From Nocardioides acrostichi (GTDB lineage Bacteria > Actinomycetota > Actinomycetes > Propionibacteriales > Nocardioidaceae), in assembly GCF_015319165.1 (NCBI RefSeq), contig NZ_JADIVZ010000011.1, positions 1-64,000 on the forward strand: DNA of 64,000 nucleotides, given 5' to 3'. The notes below the pieces were generated by a model. That model saw only the letters and a list, made by a program, of their open reading frames with translations. It did no database searches and had not been told where the DNA came from. Positions 52,225 to 61,070 of the stretch are shown one piece after another. How positions within the stretch are numbered: the first letter of the stretch is position 1; each line of letters begins with the position of its first letter. The position numbers and the translations under genes were made by a program.

Positions 52225-53253
52225 TCAGCGGTAGAGGGCGGGCTGCTCGACGAGGTCGACGCTGACACGACGACCCTGTTGGAGGGCCTCGACGCCGGCG
52301 TCGCAGACGGCTGCGGAGGCGTAGCCGTCCCAGCTGCTCGGACCGCTCAGCGGCGAGCCCGCGGCGACCTCGGCCACCCACTCGGTCAGTTCGACGTCGA
52401 AGGCGGCGTGGAAGCGAGACGCGAAGTCGCCGGGAACGCCGACAGCAGCCGTGCCGGCGGTGCGCACCTGCACCAGGCCGCGGTCGGCCAGGCTCACGGT
52501 GCCGTCCTCGCCCACCACCTCGCCGCGGATGTCGTAGCCGTAGCGGATGTTCACCGACGTCTCGCAGCAGATCACCGCCCCGGTCGAGGTCTCGATCGTC
52601 ATCAGTAGGGGGTCTTGCAGATCCTCGGCCTCGCCGCGGCCCAGGCCGTGGCGGTTGGAGCGCGGGGCGATGACCGAGATCGCGGTGATCTCGGCGTCGA
52701 GCAGCCACCGCGCCACGTCGAAGTCGTGCACGGCCGTGTCGACGATGGCCATCTCGCGGGTGTACGCGGCCGGCACGTCGGGGTTGCGGTGCCCGGAGTA
52801 GAAGACGAGCGGGGCGCCGATGGCGCCGTCCGCGATGGTCTGCTTCATCGCCCGGTAGGCCGCGTCGTAGCGACGCATGAAGCCCACCTGCACGAGGCGT
52901 GAGCCGTGTGCGACCTCGGCCTCGATGATGCGCAGGGTGTCCTCCTGCGTGGTGGCCAGGGGCTTCTCGCAGAACACGTGCTTGCCCTCGCCGATGGCGG
53001 CCAGCACGAACTCGGCGTGGGTCGGGCCCCAGGAGGTGACGACCACGGCGTCGACCTCGGGATCCTTGATGAGGGCGAACCCGTCGGGGTGCACGGTGAC
53101 GTCGTGGTCGAGACCGTCGGCGACCCGGGCGGCGACCTCGCCGTCGTGGTCGGTCACCGCGGTGACGGCGGCGCCGGGCACGAGGGTGTCGAGGCGGTGG
53201 ATGTGTTGCTGGCCGATCATGCCGGTGCCGATGACGCCGATGCGCACGGTCAT
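52225..53253 (-). CDS. iolG: Inositol 2-dehydrogenase-type Gfo/Idh/MocA oxidoreductase
   Basis: This 342-residue enzyme has the Rossmann motif VRIGVIGTGMIGQQHIHRL, the family signature KHVFCEKPLATT and the substrate-side VGFMRRYDAAYRAMK and DTAVHDFDVARWLL (catalytic Asp/His). These match inositol dehydrogenases, which oxidise myo-inositol to scyllo-inosose with NAD+. It lies between iolE and iolH. Specificity among inositol isomers cannot be read from sequence. Confidence 0.87.
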   Translation of the reverse strand: MTVRIGVIGTGMIGQQHIHRLDTLVPGAAVTAVTDHDGEVAARVADGLDHDVTVHPDGFALIKDPEVDAVVVTSWGPTHAEFVLAAIGEGKHVFCEKPLATTQEDTLRIIEAEVAHGSRLVQVGFMRRYDAAYRAMKQTIADGAIGAPLVFYSGHRNPDVPAAYTREMAIVDTAVHDFDVARWLLDAEITAISVIAPRSNRHGLGRGEAEDLQDPLLMTIETSTGAVICCETSVNIRYGYDIRGEVVGEDGTVSLADRGLVQVRTAGTAAVGVPGDFASRFHAAFDVELTEWVAEVAAGSPLSGPSSWDGYASAAVCDAGVEALQQGRRVSVDLVEQPALYR

Positions 53254-53326
53254 GGTGATCTCTTCTCTGGTGGGGTCCGCTGTCGCGGGCGGGTGGTGGA
53301 GGAGGAGTGGACGAGAACCGAGGGGG

Positions 53327-54256
53327 TCAGCGGGAGCCGCGCCAACGACGCACCGGTCCGACGCCGCAGCCGGCGTAGAAGCCCGCGGTGCGCGCGCCGA
53401 TCGGGAAGGGCACGTCGGGGGCGACCGGGTAGAGATCCTGCTCGATCACGGTGAAGATCTCGCGGTCCAGCTCGCCGAGGGCGTCGAGGAAGGTGGGCAT
53501 GTGCGGCTCGCCGTCCCACGGCTCGCACATGACGCCGTGCTGGACGGCATCGGAGAGCGGCATCGACTCAGCCAGGGCGCGGGCCCGCACCTCGGGGTCG
53601 ACCGACTTCAGGTGCACGTAGGTCATCCGCTCGGGGTACTTGCGCACCAGTTCGACGTTGTCGCCCTCGCAGTAGGAGACGTGGCCGGTGTCGAGACAGA
53701 GGTTGACCAGCTCGGGGTCGGTGTCTTGCAAGAAGCGCTCGATGCGCTCCTGGGTGTCGACGTGGGTGTCGACATGCGGGTGGAAGACCAGCTTGATGCC
53801 GAAGGACTCCAGCAGGTAGCGGGCCAGCTCGTCGGTGCCGGTGACCAGGTGCTTCCACTGCTCGGGGTCGATGTCGGCACCCTGGGTGGCCTCGCCGGTG
53901 TGCATGTCGGTGTACTGCTCGGGCAGGTGCACCAGGTACTCGGCTCCGACGGCGGCGAGCAGCCGGGCCTCCTGCCCGAACTCGCGCTTGGCCTTCTCCA
54001 GCGCCTCGGGGCCCTGGTGCAGCCCGGCGAAGACGGTGCCGCCGCAGACGGTGAGGTCGCGGCGGGCGAGCTCGTCCTTGAGCTGCTCGGGATCCTGCGG
54101 CATGAAGCCCTGCGGCCCGAGCTCGGTGTAGACGTAGCCGGTGGCGGCGATCTCGTCGAGGTACTGCTCCCAGCCCACCTGGTGGGGGTCGCTCGCGAAC
54201 CACACGCCCCAGGAGTCGGGGGCGGTGCCGAGCTTGAGCTTGGACAGGTCGGACAT
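53327..54256 (-). CDS. iolE: Inosose dehydratase-like TIM-barrel protein
   Basis: This 309-residue AP-endonuclease-2-fold protein has LGTAPDSWGVWFASDPHQVGW and TGYVYTELGPQGFMPQDPEQLKD, the typical actinobacterial IolE opening. LVFHPHVDTHVDTQERIERFL and LCLDTGHVSYCEGDNVELV carry the metal ligands, and VIEQDLYPV the last one. It dehydrates scyllo-inosose to the diketone used by IolD. ATG 54256 with AAGGAG upstream was chosen over 54316. First gene of its operon; a LacI operator lies 62 bp upstream. Confidence 0.83.
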   Translation of the reverse strand: MSDLSKLKLGTAPDSWGVWFASDPHQVGWEQYLDEIAATGYVYTELGPQGFMPQDPEQLKDELARRDLTVCGGTVFAGLHQGPEALEKAKREFGQEARLLAAVGAEYLVHLPEQYTDMHTGEATQGADIDPEQWKHLVTGTDELARYLLESFGIKLVFHPHVDTHVDTQERIERFLQDTDPELVNLCLDTGHVSYCEGDNVELVRKYPERMTYVHLKSVDPEVRARALAESMPLSDAVQHGVMCEPWDGEPHMPTFLDALGELDREIFTVIEQDLYPVAPDVPFPIGARTAGFYAGCGVGPVRRWRGSR

Positions 54257-54317
54257 GGGCTGGGCTCCTTGCTGAGAAGTGGGGGTGGCGTCCATCACTG
54301 TGGTGCCGGACACCATG

Positions 54318-54337
54318 GGACTAGCACGTGCTAGTCC
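54318..54337. promoter_or_regulatory. LacI operator copy 2 (before iolE)
   Basis: GGACTAGCACGTGCTAGTCC is a perfect 20-bp palindrome, the longest of the four. It lies between iolE (starting at 54256, minus) and the stop of the ABC ATPase gene at 54429, so it can only serve the iolE operon. Confidence 0.82.
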
Positions 54338-54428
54338 TTGTCAAGCGGGCGCGACGGGTCGCCACCCGCAGGGGTGATGTCCACCCGTCGGGGCGGCGTC
54401 CCGCACGCCCCGACGGGTGAGTCCCGGG

Positions 54429-55250
54429 TCAGGCCAGATCACGCCCGGCGCGGTAGCGGCGCACACCCTCCGCGCCCTCGACCACCGCGGCGGTCAGCTC
54501 CTCCACCGAGGTGTCCTCGCGGCGCACGTCGAGGATCTTGCGGCCGTGGTTCATCACGATGTGCCGGTCGCAGACCTTGAACGCGTGATGGAGGTTGTGG
54601 GTCACCAGAACCGAGCTGACCCCCTCGCCCTTGAGCTGCACGAGGTAGTTGAGCAGCGCCTCGGTGGCGCGCACGGCCAGGGCGCTGGTCGGCTCGTCGA
54701 GGATGAGCAGGCTGCGCTTGAAGTGCACGGCACGCGCGATGGCCACGGCCTGGGCCTGACCACCCGAGAGCGAGCTGACCAACTGCTTGGCGCTCTTGAT
54801 GCCCTCGATCGAGACCACGCTGTCGAGGATGTCGGTCGTGATCGCGTCCATCTCGCGCAGCCGCAGGAAGCCCGCGCGGTTCGTCAGCTCGCGGCCGGCG
54901 AAGATGTTGCGCGTGATCGACATGCTCGGCACCAGGGCGGAGTCTTGGAAGATGGTCTCGACGCCGCGGCGCTCCGTCTCCGGACGGGTCACCTTGTCGA
55001 GGGCCTCGCCACGCCACAGCCACGATCCCGAGGTCATCGAGACGACGCCCGACATGATCTTGACCAGGGTCGACTTGCCGGCTCCGTTGTCGCCGAGCAG
55101 GCCGACGACCTCTCCGGTGCCGATGCCGAAGGACACGTCGTCGAGCACCCGGTTGGGGCCGTAGTCCTTGCTGACGCCGCGCAGCTCGAGCAACGCGGTG
55201 GCGTCCTTGGTCGGGACGGTGGGCTCGGGCGGGGTGATCAGGGTGCTCAC
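54429..55250 (-). CDS. FrcA-like sugar ABC transporter ATPase (single domain)
   Basis: This 273-residue single nucleotide-binding domain has Walker A LLGDNGAGKST, Q-loop FQDSALVPSMS, signature SSLSGGQAQAVAIARAV, Walker B LLILDEPTSALAV and the switch His in LVTHNLHHAF. Unlike the RbsA-type double ATPase of the fucose operon, it would act as a homodimer, as in Rhizobium FrcA. GTG at 55250 overlaps the permease stop by 4 bp. Last gene of the importer operon. Confidence 0.9.
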   Translation of the reverse strand: MSTLITPPEPTVPTKDATALLELRGVSKDYGPNRVLDDVSFGIGTGEVVGLLGDNGAGKSTLVKIMSGVVSMTSGSWLWRGEALDKVTRPETERRGVETIFQDSALVPSMSITRNIFAGRELTNRAGFLRLREMDAITTDILDSVVSIEGIKSAKQLVSSLSGGQAQAVAIARAVHFKRSLLILDEPTSALAVRATEALLNYLVQLKGEGVSSVLVTHNLHHAFKVCDRHIVMNHGRKILDVRREDTSVEELTAAVVEGAEGVRRYRAGRDLA

Positions 55251-56341
55251 TGGGCACGCTCCTCGACGTATTTGTTGATGACGGCGGCGACGACGATCGA
55301 GATGCCGAAGAAGGCCTGCACGTAGAGGCCGGGCGCGTTGGCCAGGATCAGTGCGTTCTCGGTGGTGCGGATCAGGGCAGCGCCCACGATCATGCCGATG
55401 ACGGTGCCTCGGCCGCCGTCGAGGGCACAGCCGCCGACCACGGCCGCGGCGACGGCCAACAGCGTGTACTCCTCGGTGGTGGTGGGCTGCATGGTCGAGG
55501 TGCGTGCCACGACCAAGATGGCGGCGAGACCCACGCAGAGGCCCAAGAACGCGTAGGCGAACATCCGCATGCGGTCGGGCTTGATCGAGACCGCCTTGGC
55601 GGCGCCGGCGTTGCCGCCGACGGCGTAGAGCCGGTTGCCGACCCGGTGGCGCTGGAGGATGCCGAACGCGACGACCCCGAGCAGGATCATCCAGAGGATC
55701 TGCGCGCGGAAGAAGCCGAAGTCGCCCGCGAAGGTCTTCACGAAGGTGGGGTCGGCGCCGGCGAGGTAGGCCGGGGCGGTGCCGTTGACCGCGATGCCCG
55801 CGCCCTTCCAGACAAAGGACATGCCCAGGGTCGCGACGAACGAGGGGATCCGGGTGTAGACCACGATGAGCCCGTTGGCGGTGGTCGCAGCGATCGCGAC
55901 CGCCACGGTGAGCAGGGCCGCGACGACCCAGTCGTGGCTCTGGGCCAGCTTGATGAACACGATGCCGGCGAAGGAGAGGACGAAGCCGACCGAGAGGTCG
56001 AACTCGCCGGTCACCATGAGCATGCCGACCCCGATGGCGAGGATGGCCAGCACGGGCACGCTCTGGGTGACGACCCCGGAGAGGTTGTTGCTGGAGAGGA
56101 ACGGGAAGCCCAGCGGGTCGACGAGGCTCCAGACGACGAAGACCGCGAGCATGAGCGCGTAGATCAGCCCGATCTCGAGCGCGCCGCGCCCGCGCATGTA
56201 GTACAGCGTCTCGCGCAGACGCCCGCCCAGCGTGGTCGGTCGGGAGTCGGCCAGCCGACGGCGCTGCACCGGCTCGTCGAGGGTGAGACTCGGGGGAGGG
56301 GCGGCGCTGGCCGCATCGGTTTCGTGGGACACGTGGGTCAT
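55247..56341 (-). CDS. FrcC/RbsC-type sugar ABC transporter permease
   Basis: This 364-residue BPD_transp_2 permease has about ten membrane segments. The first 50 residues are polar (VSHETDAASAAPPPSLTLDE), then LEIGLIYALMLAVFVVWSLV, MLMVTGEFDLSVGFVLSFAG, VVYTRIPSFVATLGMSFV, the coupling loop YAVGGNAGAAKAVSIKPDR and AAAVVGGCALDGGRGTVIG. ATG 56341 is preferred; the frame continues upstream over the binding-protein gene without homology. A perfect palindrome at 56364-56393 separates it from the binding-protein gene. Confidence 0.9.
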   Translation of the reverse strand: MTHVSHETDAASAAPPPSLTLDEPVQRRRLADSRPTTLGGRLRETLYYMRGRGALEIGLIYALMLAVFVVWSLVDPLGFPFLSSNNLSGVVTQSVPVLAILAIGVGMLMVTGEFDLSVGFVLSFAGIVFIKLAQSHDWVVAALLTVAVAIAATTANGLIVVYTRIPSFVATLGMSFVWKGAGIAVNGTAPAYLAGADPTFVKTFAGDFGFFRAQILWMILLGVVAFGILQRHRVGNRLYAVGGNAGAAKAVSIKPDRMRMFAYAFLGLCVGLAAILVVARTSTMQPTTTEEYTLLAVAAAVVGGCALDGGRGTVIGMIVGAALIRTTENALILANAPGLYVQAFFGISIVVAAVINKYVEERAQ

Positions 56342-56363
56342 CAGGTCGGCTCCGGGTGGGGTC

Positions 56364-56393
56364 GGGGAGCCGGAGCCGCGGCTCCGGCTCCCC
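56364..56393 (-). terminator. Intra-operon 30-bp perfect palindrome (attenuating hairpin)
   Basis: The half sequence GGGGAGCCGGAGCCG is followed directly by its complement. It lies between the binding-protein stop (56428) and the permease start (56341), without a U-run. Such stems usually stabilise the upstream mRNA and lower downstream expression, giving excess binding protein. Confidence 0.65.
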
Positions 56394-56427
56394 AGGTGTG
56401 TGGGATGGTCGGCGACGACAGGAGCCG

Positions 56428-57462
56428 TCAGTAGCGGATGCCCTCGAGGTCGGGATCCTCGAGGTTGGACACGTTGTCCTTGGTGATCAGGCCGTTGCCG
56501 CCGGAGTTCATGTCGGCCGGCGAGATGCCGAAGTCGATGAGCTGCGCGACCTCGAGGACGGGCTGGAAGCCCTGCACGTAGCCCTGCTGGTCGGCCGAGG
56601 CCAGGATGCGGCCGCTCTTGATGCCGTCCACGACCTGGGGTGAGGTGTCGAAGCCGATGATCGGAACCTTCACGCCGGCGGCGTCCTGGGCGGCCACGGC
56701 GTTGCGGTGCGGGGTGCCCCCGAGTGGCACGATCGCCTTGACGTCCTGGTTCGCGGTGAGCCAGGTGGTCATCGCGTCGAGCGCCTGGCCGTCGTCGCCG
56801 GAGGTGCGCAGGAAGGTGCACTTGGTGCCGAGCTTCTTGAGGACGTCGTCGACACCGCCGCCGCGCTGGATCGCGTACTGCTGGTCCGGTTCCTCGGCGG
56901 GGCACAGAACCTTGTCGCCGGAGCCGATGTCGACCTGGTCGACCAACGACTGGCCGATGATGCTGCCGACGGCGCGGAAGTCCTGGCCGACGAACGAGAC
57001 CACGCAGTCGGCGGCGGTCTCCGAGGGCGGCACGTTGTAGGCGAAGACCGGGATGCCCGCCTTCGAGGCCTCGCAGGCGGCGCTCTCCCAGGACGGGTCG
57101 TTGAACGAGACCACGATGGCGGCCGGCTTCTTGGCGATGGCCGCGCTGATCAGGTCGGTCATCTTGCCGGTGTCGCCCGAGGCGGTCTGGGCCTCGATCT
57201 TCAGTCCGGTGAGGGAGGCGGCGTCCTCGGCTCCCGTGAGGATCTGCTTCCAGAAGGCGTCGGCGCTGGGGTCGTAGTAGGTGAAGAAGTCGACGGTGCG
57301 GTTCTCGGCCCGGCTGCCCAGGCCGTCGTCGAGCCCGCCCGCGGTCGCACTCGACGAGGCGGAACCCGAGCATCCAGCCATCCCCAGGGCGAGGACTGCG
57401 AGCGCGGCGGCACCCCATCGGGAGCGTCGTGAGCCAGCGGTGAAGGGGGCGAAGTGGGGCAC
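56428..57462 (-). CDS. Sugar/polyol ABC transporter substrate-binding lipoprotein
   Basis: This 344-residue RbsB-fold binding protein has lipobox LGMAGC (Cys about residue 31) and a Ser/Ala spacer. The mature part runs from TVDFFTYYDPSADAFWKQILTGAEDAA through IVVSFNDPSWESAACEASKAGIPVFAYN and VVSFVGQDFRAVGSIIGQSLVDQV to VPLGGTPHRNAVAAQDAAGV and IGFDTSPQVVDGIKSG. Substrate is unknown; a polyol or inositol-like sugar is inferred from the LacI regulon it shares with iolE-G-H. First gene of the importer operon, with LacI operator copy 3 93 bp upstream. Confidence 0.87.
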   Translation of the reverse strand: MPHFAPFTAGSRRSRWGAAALAVLALGMAGCSGSASSSATAGGLDDGLGSRAENRTVDFFTYYDPSADAFWKQILTGAEDAASLTGLKIEAQTASGDTGKMTDLISAAIAKKPAAIVVSFNDPSWESAACEASKAGIPVFAYNVPPSETAADCVVSFVGQDFRAVGSIIGQSLVDQVDIGSGDKVLCPAEEPDQQYAIQRGGGVDDVLKKLGTKCTFLRTSGDDGQALDAMTTWLTANQDVKAIVPLGGTPHRNAVAAQDAAGVKVPIIGFDTSPQVVDGIKSGRILASADQQGYVQGFQPVLEVAQLIDFGISPADMNSGGNGLITKDNVSNLEDPDLEGIRY

Positions 57463-57554
57463 GGTTGATTCCTCTCGCGGGGGCCGCGGACAGCGGCCGG
57501 TGAAGCGGACGGTGAGTGCGAACGGACGCCGGTGTGGCGTGTGTCACGCATTGA

Positions 57555-57570
57555 ACTAGCACGTGCTAGT
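57555..57570. promoter_or_regulatory. LacI operator copy 3 (before the ABC importer)
   Basis: ACTAGCACGTGCTAGT, a perfect 16-bp palindrome, lies upstream of the binding-protein gene and downstream of the lacI stop, so it controls the importer operon. Confidence 0.82.
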
Positions 57571-57723
57571 CGTCGTCAATAGGTCGGGGAGACGAATGTC
57601 ACAACCAGGCCGAAGGTCATCGAGACGTGAAGCGGCCGTGAAGGTGTGCGCGCCCTGGCGGGTGTGCCCGGTGGACGGGGTCGCTCTGGCCCCGGCGCGG
57701 GAGAGGTGGAGGCGTCGGGTGGG

Positions 57724-58770
57724 TCAGCCGTCGGTGCGGAGGGCGGCACAGCTGCCGCGTAGCACCAACGAGGTGTCGACGATCGACTCGAGCGGATCGG
57801 ACTCGGGGTGATCGATGCGACGCACCGCCGCGTCGACCGCGGCCCGGGCCATGAGCTCGGGATCCTGGCGCACCGTCGTGAGCTCGACCGCGCTCAGGCG
57901 GGCGGCCGGGATGTCGTCGTACCCGACCAGGGAGATGTCGCGGGGCACCTGGAGGCCGTGCCGAGCCAGGGTCAGCAGCAGCGTCACCGCCGACCCGTCG
58001 TTGGGCACCATGACCGCCGTGGGGGGCTCGTCACGAGCGAGCAGCGTGTGCGCTGCCTCCGAGCCGGACTCCTCGAAGTAGGCGTCGTCGGTGTAGTGCC
58101 CTGAGGCGAGGACGACATCGGTGCCCAGCTCGTGCCGCTGCATCGTCTGCTCGTAGCCCGCGCGGCGCAGGGCGGCGGCCGGCATGGTCGCCAGGTCGAC
58201 GAAGGCGATCTCGCGGTGCCCGAGGGAGACCAGGTGCTCGACGCCGGCCGCGACTCCCGCGCGGCCGTCGGAGCGTACGACGTCGTGGCCGGTGCCGCCC
58301 GCGGCAGTGCCCACGGCGACCAGCGGGATCTGCACGCGACCCGAGAGATCCTCCAGCTCGGCGGGATCCAGGGCGGATCCGATGAGCAGCACGGCCGCGC
58401 AGCGGTGGCCCAGGAGCTCGTCGACGGCAGGCTGGACGCCGCGGGTGCCCGTCACGGCGCTCAGCACGACGTCGTAGCCGTGCGCGGCGGCCAGGGGATA
58501 GAGGGACTGCACGATCTCGTGCTCGGCCGGGTGGCTCGGCACGAAGACGACTCCGAAGGTCCAGCTCCGGGTGCGCCGCAGGGTGCGGGCCCCGGTGTGG
58601 GGCGCGAAGCCCAGCTCGTCGGCGGTCTCGCGCACCCGGCGGCGCGTCTCGGCGCTGGCGCCGGGTGCGTCGCGCATGACGATCGAGACCAGTTGGCGGG
58701 AGATGCCCAGCTGCTGGGCGATGTCGGCCATCGTCGCCGGGCGGTCGGTCGTCCGTGGGCGGTGCTCCAC
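57724..58770 (-). CDS. LacI-family transcriptional regulator
   Basis: This 348-residue regulator has the N-terminal HTH (TMADIAQQLGISRQLVSIVM, then RETADELGFAPHTGARTL) and a periplasmic-binding-like ligand domain (FGVVFVPSHPAEHEIVQSLY, VAAGVEHLVSLGHREIAFVD, MVPNDGSAVTLLLTLARHGLQVPRDISLVGYDDIP). It is the obvious reader of the four ACTAGCACGTGCTAGT palindromes; no other LacI-type gene is in the window. GTG 58770 follows GAGAGG. It lies downstream of a Gfo/Idh/MocA gene (65-bp gap), which has operator copy 4, so it may be autoregulated through that promoter. Confidence 0.9.
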   Translation of the reverse strand: MEHRPRTTDRPATMADIAQQLGISRQLVSIVMRDAPGASAETRRRVRETADELGFAPHTGARTLRRTRSWTFGVVFVPSHPAEHEIVQSLYPLAAAHGYDVVLSAVTGTRGVQPAVDELLGHRCAAVLLIGSALDPAELEDLSGRVQIPLVAVGTAAGGTGHDVVRSDGRAGVAAGVEHLVSLGHREIAFVDLATMPAAALRRAGYEQTMQRHELGTDVVLASGHYTDDAYFEESGSEAAHTLLARDEPPTAVMVPNDGSAVTLLLTLARHGLQVPRDISLVGYDDIPAARLSAVELTTVRQDPELMARAAVDAAVRRIDHPESDPLESIVDTSLVLRGSCAALRTDG

Positions 58771-58835
58771 GCCACTACCTCTCTGGTCGGTCCCGGCGTC
58801 CTTTCCTGAGCCCGTTGCTCCGGCGGGGCGGGGGC

Positions 58836-59864
58836 TCAGAGGGCGGGGCGTCGTCCGAGGCCGCTGACCTCGCGTACCTGGTCGACGAGCTCCAGTGTAC
58901 GGACGGAGTCGGCCAGGGGGCGCAGCGGCGACTCGGTGGCGCCGGCGGCGACCAGGCGGGCCACCTCCGCGGCCTGCCAGAACAGCTGGGAGTGACCGGT
59001 GGCCGGCTCGTCCCAGCTCCCGGTGCTGGCGCCGTCGCGGGAGCGGAGGGTCAACGGGCCCGGCATGCAAAAGCGCGACCCCATCTCGAGCAGGCCGTCG
59101 GTGCCGGTGATCACGACGCGCGCCGGTGTCTCGGCCAGCATGCTGGCGTGGTGCACCGAGCGCGCACCGGACGCGTGCGTCACGGCGCCGAGCACCTGAC
59201 CCTCCACGCCGGTCGAGGTCATCTGCACGTCGGCCGCCACGACGCTGCCCGGGCCCAGGAGGTGGTCGGCCACGGCGTAGGTGTAGGTCCCCAGGTCCAG
59301 CAGCGCGCCGCCGGCCAGCTCGGGTCGCCAGATGCGGTGATCGGGCTCGAACCACTCGCCGTGGTCGAGGATCGCCGTCTGCGGCTCGCCGAGGATGCCC
59401 TCGGCCACGACCTGACGCACGACGTCGAGCTTGGGCAAGAAGAGCGTCCACATGGCCTCCATGCAGAACCGGCCCGTCTCGTGGGCGACCTGGGCGAGCG
59501 CGCGAGCCTCCCCGGCGTCGAGGGCCAGGGGCTTCTCGACCAGGACATGCTTGCCCGCGCGCATGGCTGCCGACGCGTCGCGCAGGTGCAGGTGGTGGGG
59601 GGAGGCGACGTAGACGACGTCGACCTCGGGATCCTCGAAGAGTCGGGCGCTGTCGCCGTGGGCGCGCTGCGCCCCGACCGAGCGGGCGAACGCCTCGGCG
59701 CGAGGGAGCTCTCGCGAGGCCACCGCCACGAGGCGCTGGTCGGTGGCGGCGCGCAGCGCGCTGCTGAACTTGTCGGCGATCCAGCCGGTGCCGAGGACGC
59801 CCCAGCCGAGGACGGGGGCATCGCGCGGGTCGGGTACGCGTGGCGACGGCAGGCCGGTGATCAC
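58836..59864 (-). CDS. Gfo/Idh/MocA-family oxidoreductase
   Basis: This 342-residue enzyme has LGWGVLGTGWIADKFSSALRAA (NAD(P)-binding), VVYVASPHHLHLRDASAAM, KHVLVEKPLALDAGEA and FCMEAMWTLFLPKLDVV in the substrate half, resembling trans-1,2-dihydrobenzenediol and glucose-fructose oxidoreductase branches. The DVVYVASPHHLH and MEAMWTRF-like motifs set it apart from the iolG at 52225. Substrate unknown, probably a sugar or polyol of the LacI regulon. GTG 59864 follows GAGGAG. First gene of the transcription unit that continues with lacI. Confidence 0.82.
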   Translation of the reverse strand: MITGLPSPRVPDPRDAPVLGWGVLGTGWIADKFSSALRAATDQRLVAVASRELPRAEAFARSVGAQRAHGDSARLFEDPEVDVVYVASPHHLHLRDASAAMRAGKHVLVEKPLALDAGEARALAQVAHETGRFCMEAMWTLFLPKLDVVRQVVAEGILGEPQTAILDHGEWFEPDHRIWRPELAGGALLDLGTYTYAVADHLLGPGSVVAADVQMTSTGVEGQVLGAVTHASGARSVHHASMLAETPARVVITGTDGLLEMGSRFCMPGPLTLRSRDGASTGSWDEPATGHSQLFWQAAEVARLVAAGATESPLRPLADSVRTLELVDQVREVSGLGRRPAL

Positions 59865-59901
59865 GGGTCTCCTCGGGAGGTGAGGGGGTGTGGGGGCCCA
59901 A

Positions 59902-59917
59902 ACTAGCACGTGCTAGA
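59902..59917. promoter_or_regulatory. LacI operator copy 4 (divergent gap)
   Basis: ACTAGCACGTGCTAGA, one base off the shared palindrome, lies in the divergent gap between the Gfo gene (59864, minus) and the PfkB kinase (60078, plus). It is 38 bp from the former and 160 bp from the latter. Confidence 0.78.
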
Positions 59918-60077
59918 GGGCGCGTAGCGGTGTGCAGACTGATCAGAAAGCCCCGGCGTATGTTGCGTCATGTGCAACGACCATTGCGTCGGATGCCACC
60001 GATGCCTACCGTCGTCGCCGGGGCGCCGTCGGGTGTCCAAGAGCGAGAGGCGCGCCGGGAGCGCGCGAGGAGGATCC

Positions 60078-61070
60078 ATGTCGCGAGTGGTCTGCATCGG
60101 CGAGGGTCTGCTGGTCCTGCGTGGCTACGACGACTCCTCGCTGGAGCACGCCACCTTGCTGGCTCGCTGTGTCGGCGGCGCGGAGTGCAACGTCGCCCTG
60201 GCCCTCGCCGACCTCGGCCTCGACGTCTCGTGGCTCTCCCGCGTCGGCGAGGACTCCTTCGGGCGCCTGCTGCTCACGCAGATGCGGCGCGGTGGAGTCG
60301 ACGTGTCCGCCGTCGTGCGCGACCCCGAACGGCCCACCGGGCTCTACTTCAAGGACCGGGTCGAAGGACGTTCCTCGATGCGCTACCACCGAGCGGGCTC
60401 GGCGGCCACGGCGCTGGACGCCGCCCTCATCGAGTCGAGTCCTGCGCTGGGGGGTGTCGACCTCGTCCACGTCAGCGGCATCACGGTCGGTGTCGTCGAG
60501 GATCCCTCGGCTGTCGTCGACGCGCTGCTGCGTCGTCGCGACGCGGAGGGCTGGGAACTCTCGGTCGACCTCAACTGGCGGCCCGTGCTGTGGGGGTCGC
60601 GCGACCCCGAGCCGCTGCTGCGGCTGCTGCGTGGTGCCGACCTGGTGCTCGCCGGCGCCGACGAGGCGGGTGTCGCGTTCGGCGCCGAGGACGCCGACGC
60701 CGTCGTGGACATGCTGGGGGGCCGCCCCACCGTCGTCCTCAAGGACGACGCCCACCGTGCCTGCGTGCGCAGACCCGGCGGGGGCCACGTGGAGGTGCCC
60801 GCCCTGACCGTGCAGGTGGTCGAGACGATCGGTGCCGGCGACGGCTTCGCGGCGGGGTTCCTGGCTGCCCGGCTCAGCGGCGAGCCCGATGCGGTCTGCC
60901 TGCGGATGGGCCACCTCCAGGCCGCCCTCACCCTGGCCACGGAGGCCGACCAGGCATCGGCCGCGGCGGCCCCCCTGCGGGCCCTGCTGCGCGGTGCCAC
61001 GGAGGAGGTCTGGGCGGGCACCCGGGTCGGCCCCGACGGGGTCGAGGTGCCGGAGGGCGCGCGCGCGTGA
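60078..61070 (+). CDS. PfkB-family sugar kinase (2-keto-3-deoxygluconate kinase-like)
   Basis: This 330-residue ribokinase-fold protein has VVCIGEGLLVLRGYDD, CVGGAECNVALALADLGLD, WLSRVGEDSFGRLLL, LSVDLNWRPVLWGS and the C-terminal signature VVETIGAGDGFAAGFLAARL with the catalytic Asp. The DxNxRPxLW motif is common in KDG kinases, but other ribokinase-like substrates fit too. ATG 60078 follows GAGGAGG. The stop overlaps the start of the IclR gene (GTGA). Confidence 0.85.
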   Translation: MSRVVCIGEGLLVLRGYDDSSLEHATLLARCVGGAECNVALALADLGLDVSWLSRVGEDSFGRLLLTQMRRGGVDVSAVVRDPERPTGLYFKDRVEGRSSMRYHRAGSAATALDAALIESSPALGGVDLVHVSGITVGVVEDPSAVVDALLRRRDAEGWELSVDLNWRPVLWGSRDPEPLLRLLRGADLVLAGADEAGVAFGAEDADAVVDMLGGRPTVVLKDDAHRACVRRPGGGHVEVPALTVQVVETIGAGDGFAAGFLAARLSGEPDAVCLRMGHLQAALTLATEADQASAAAAPLRALLRGATEEVWAGTRVGPDGVEVPEGARA

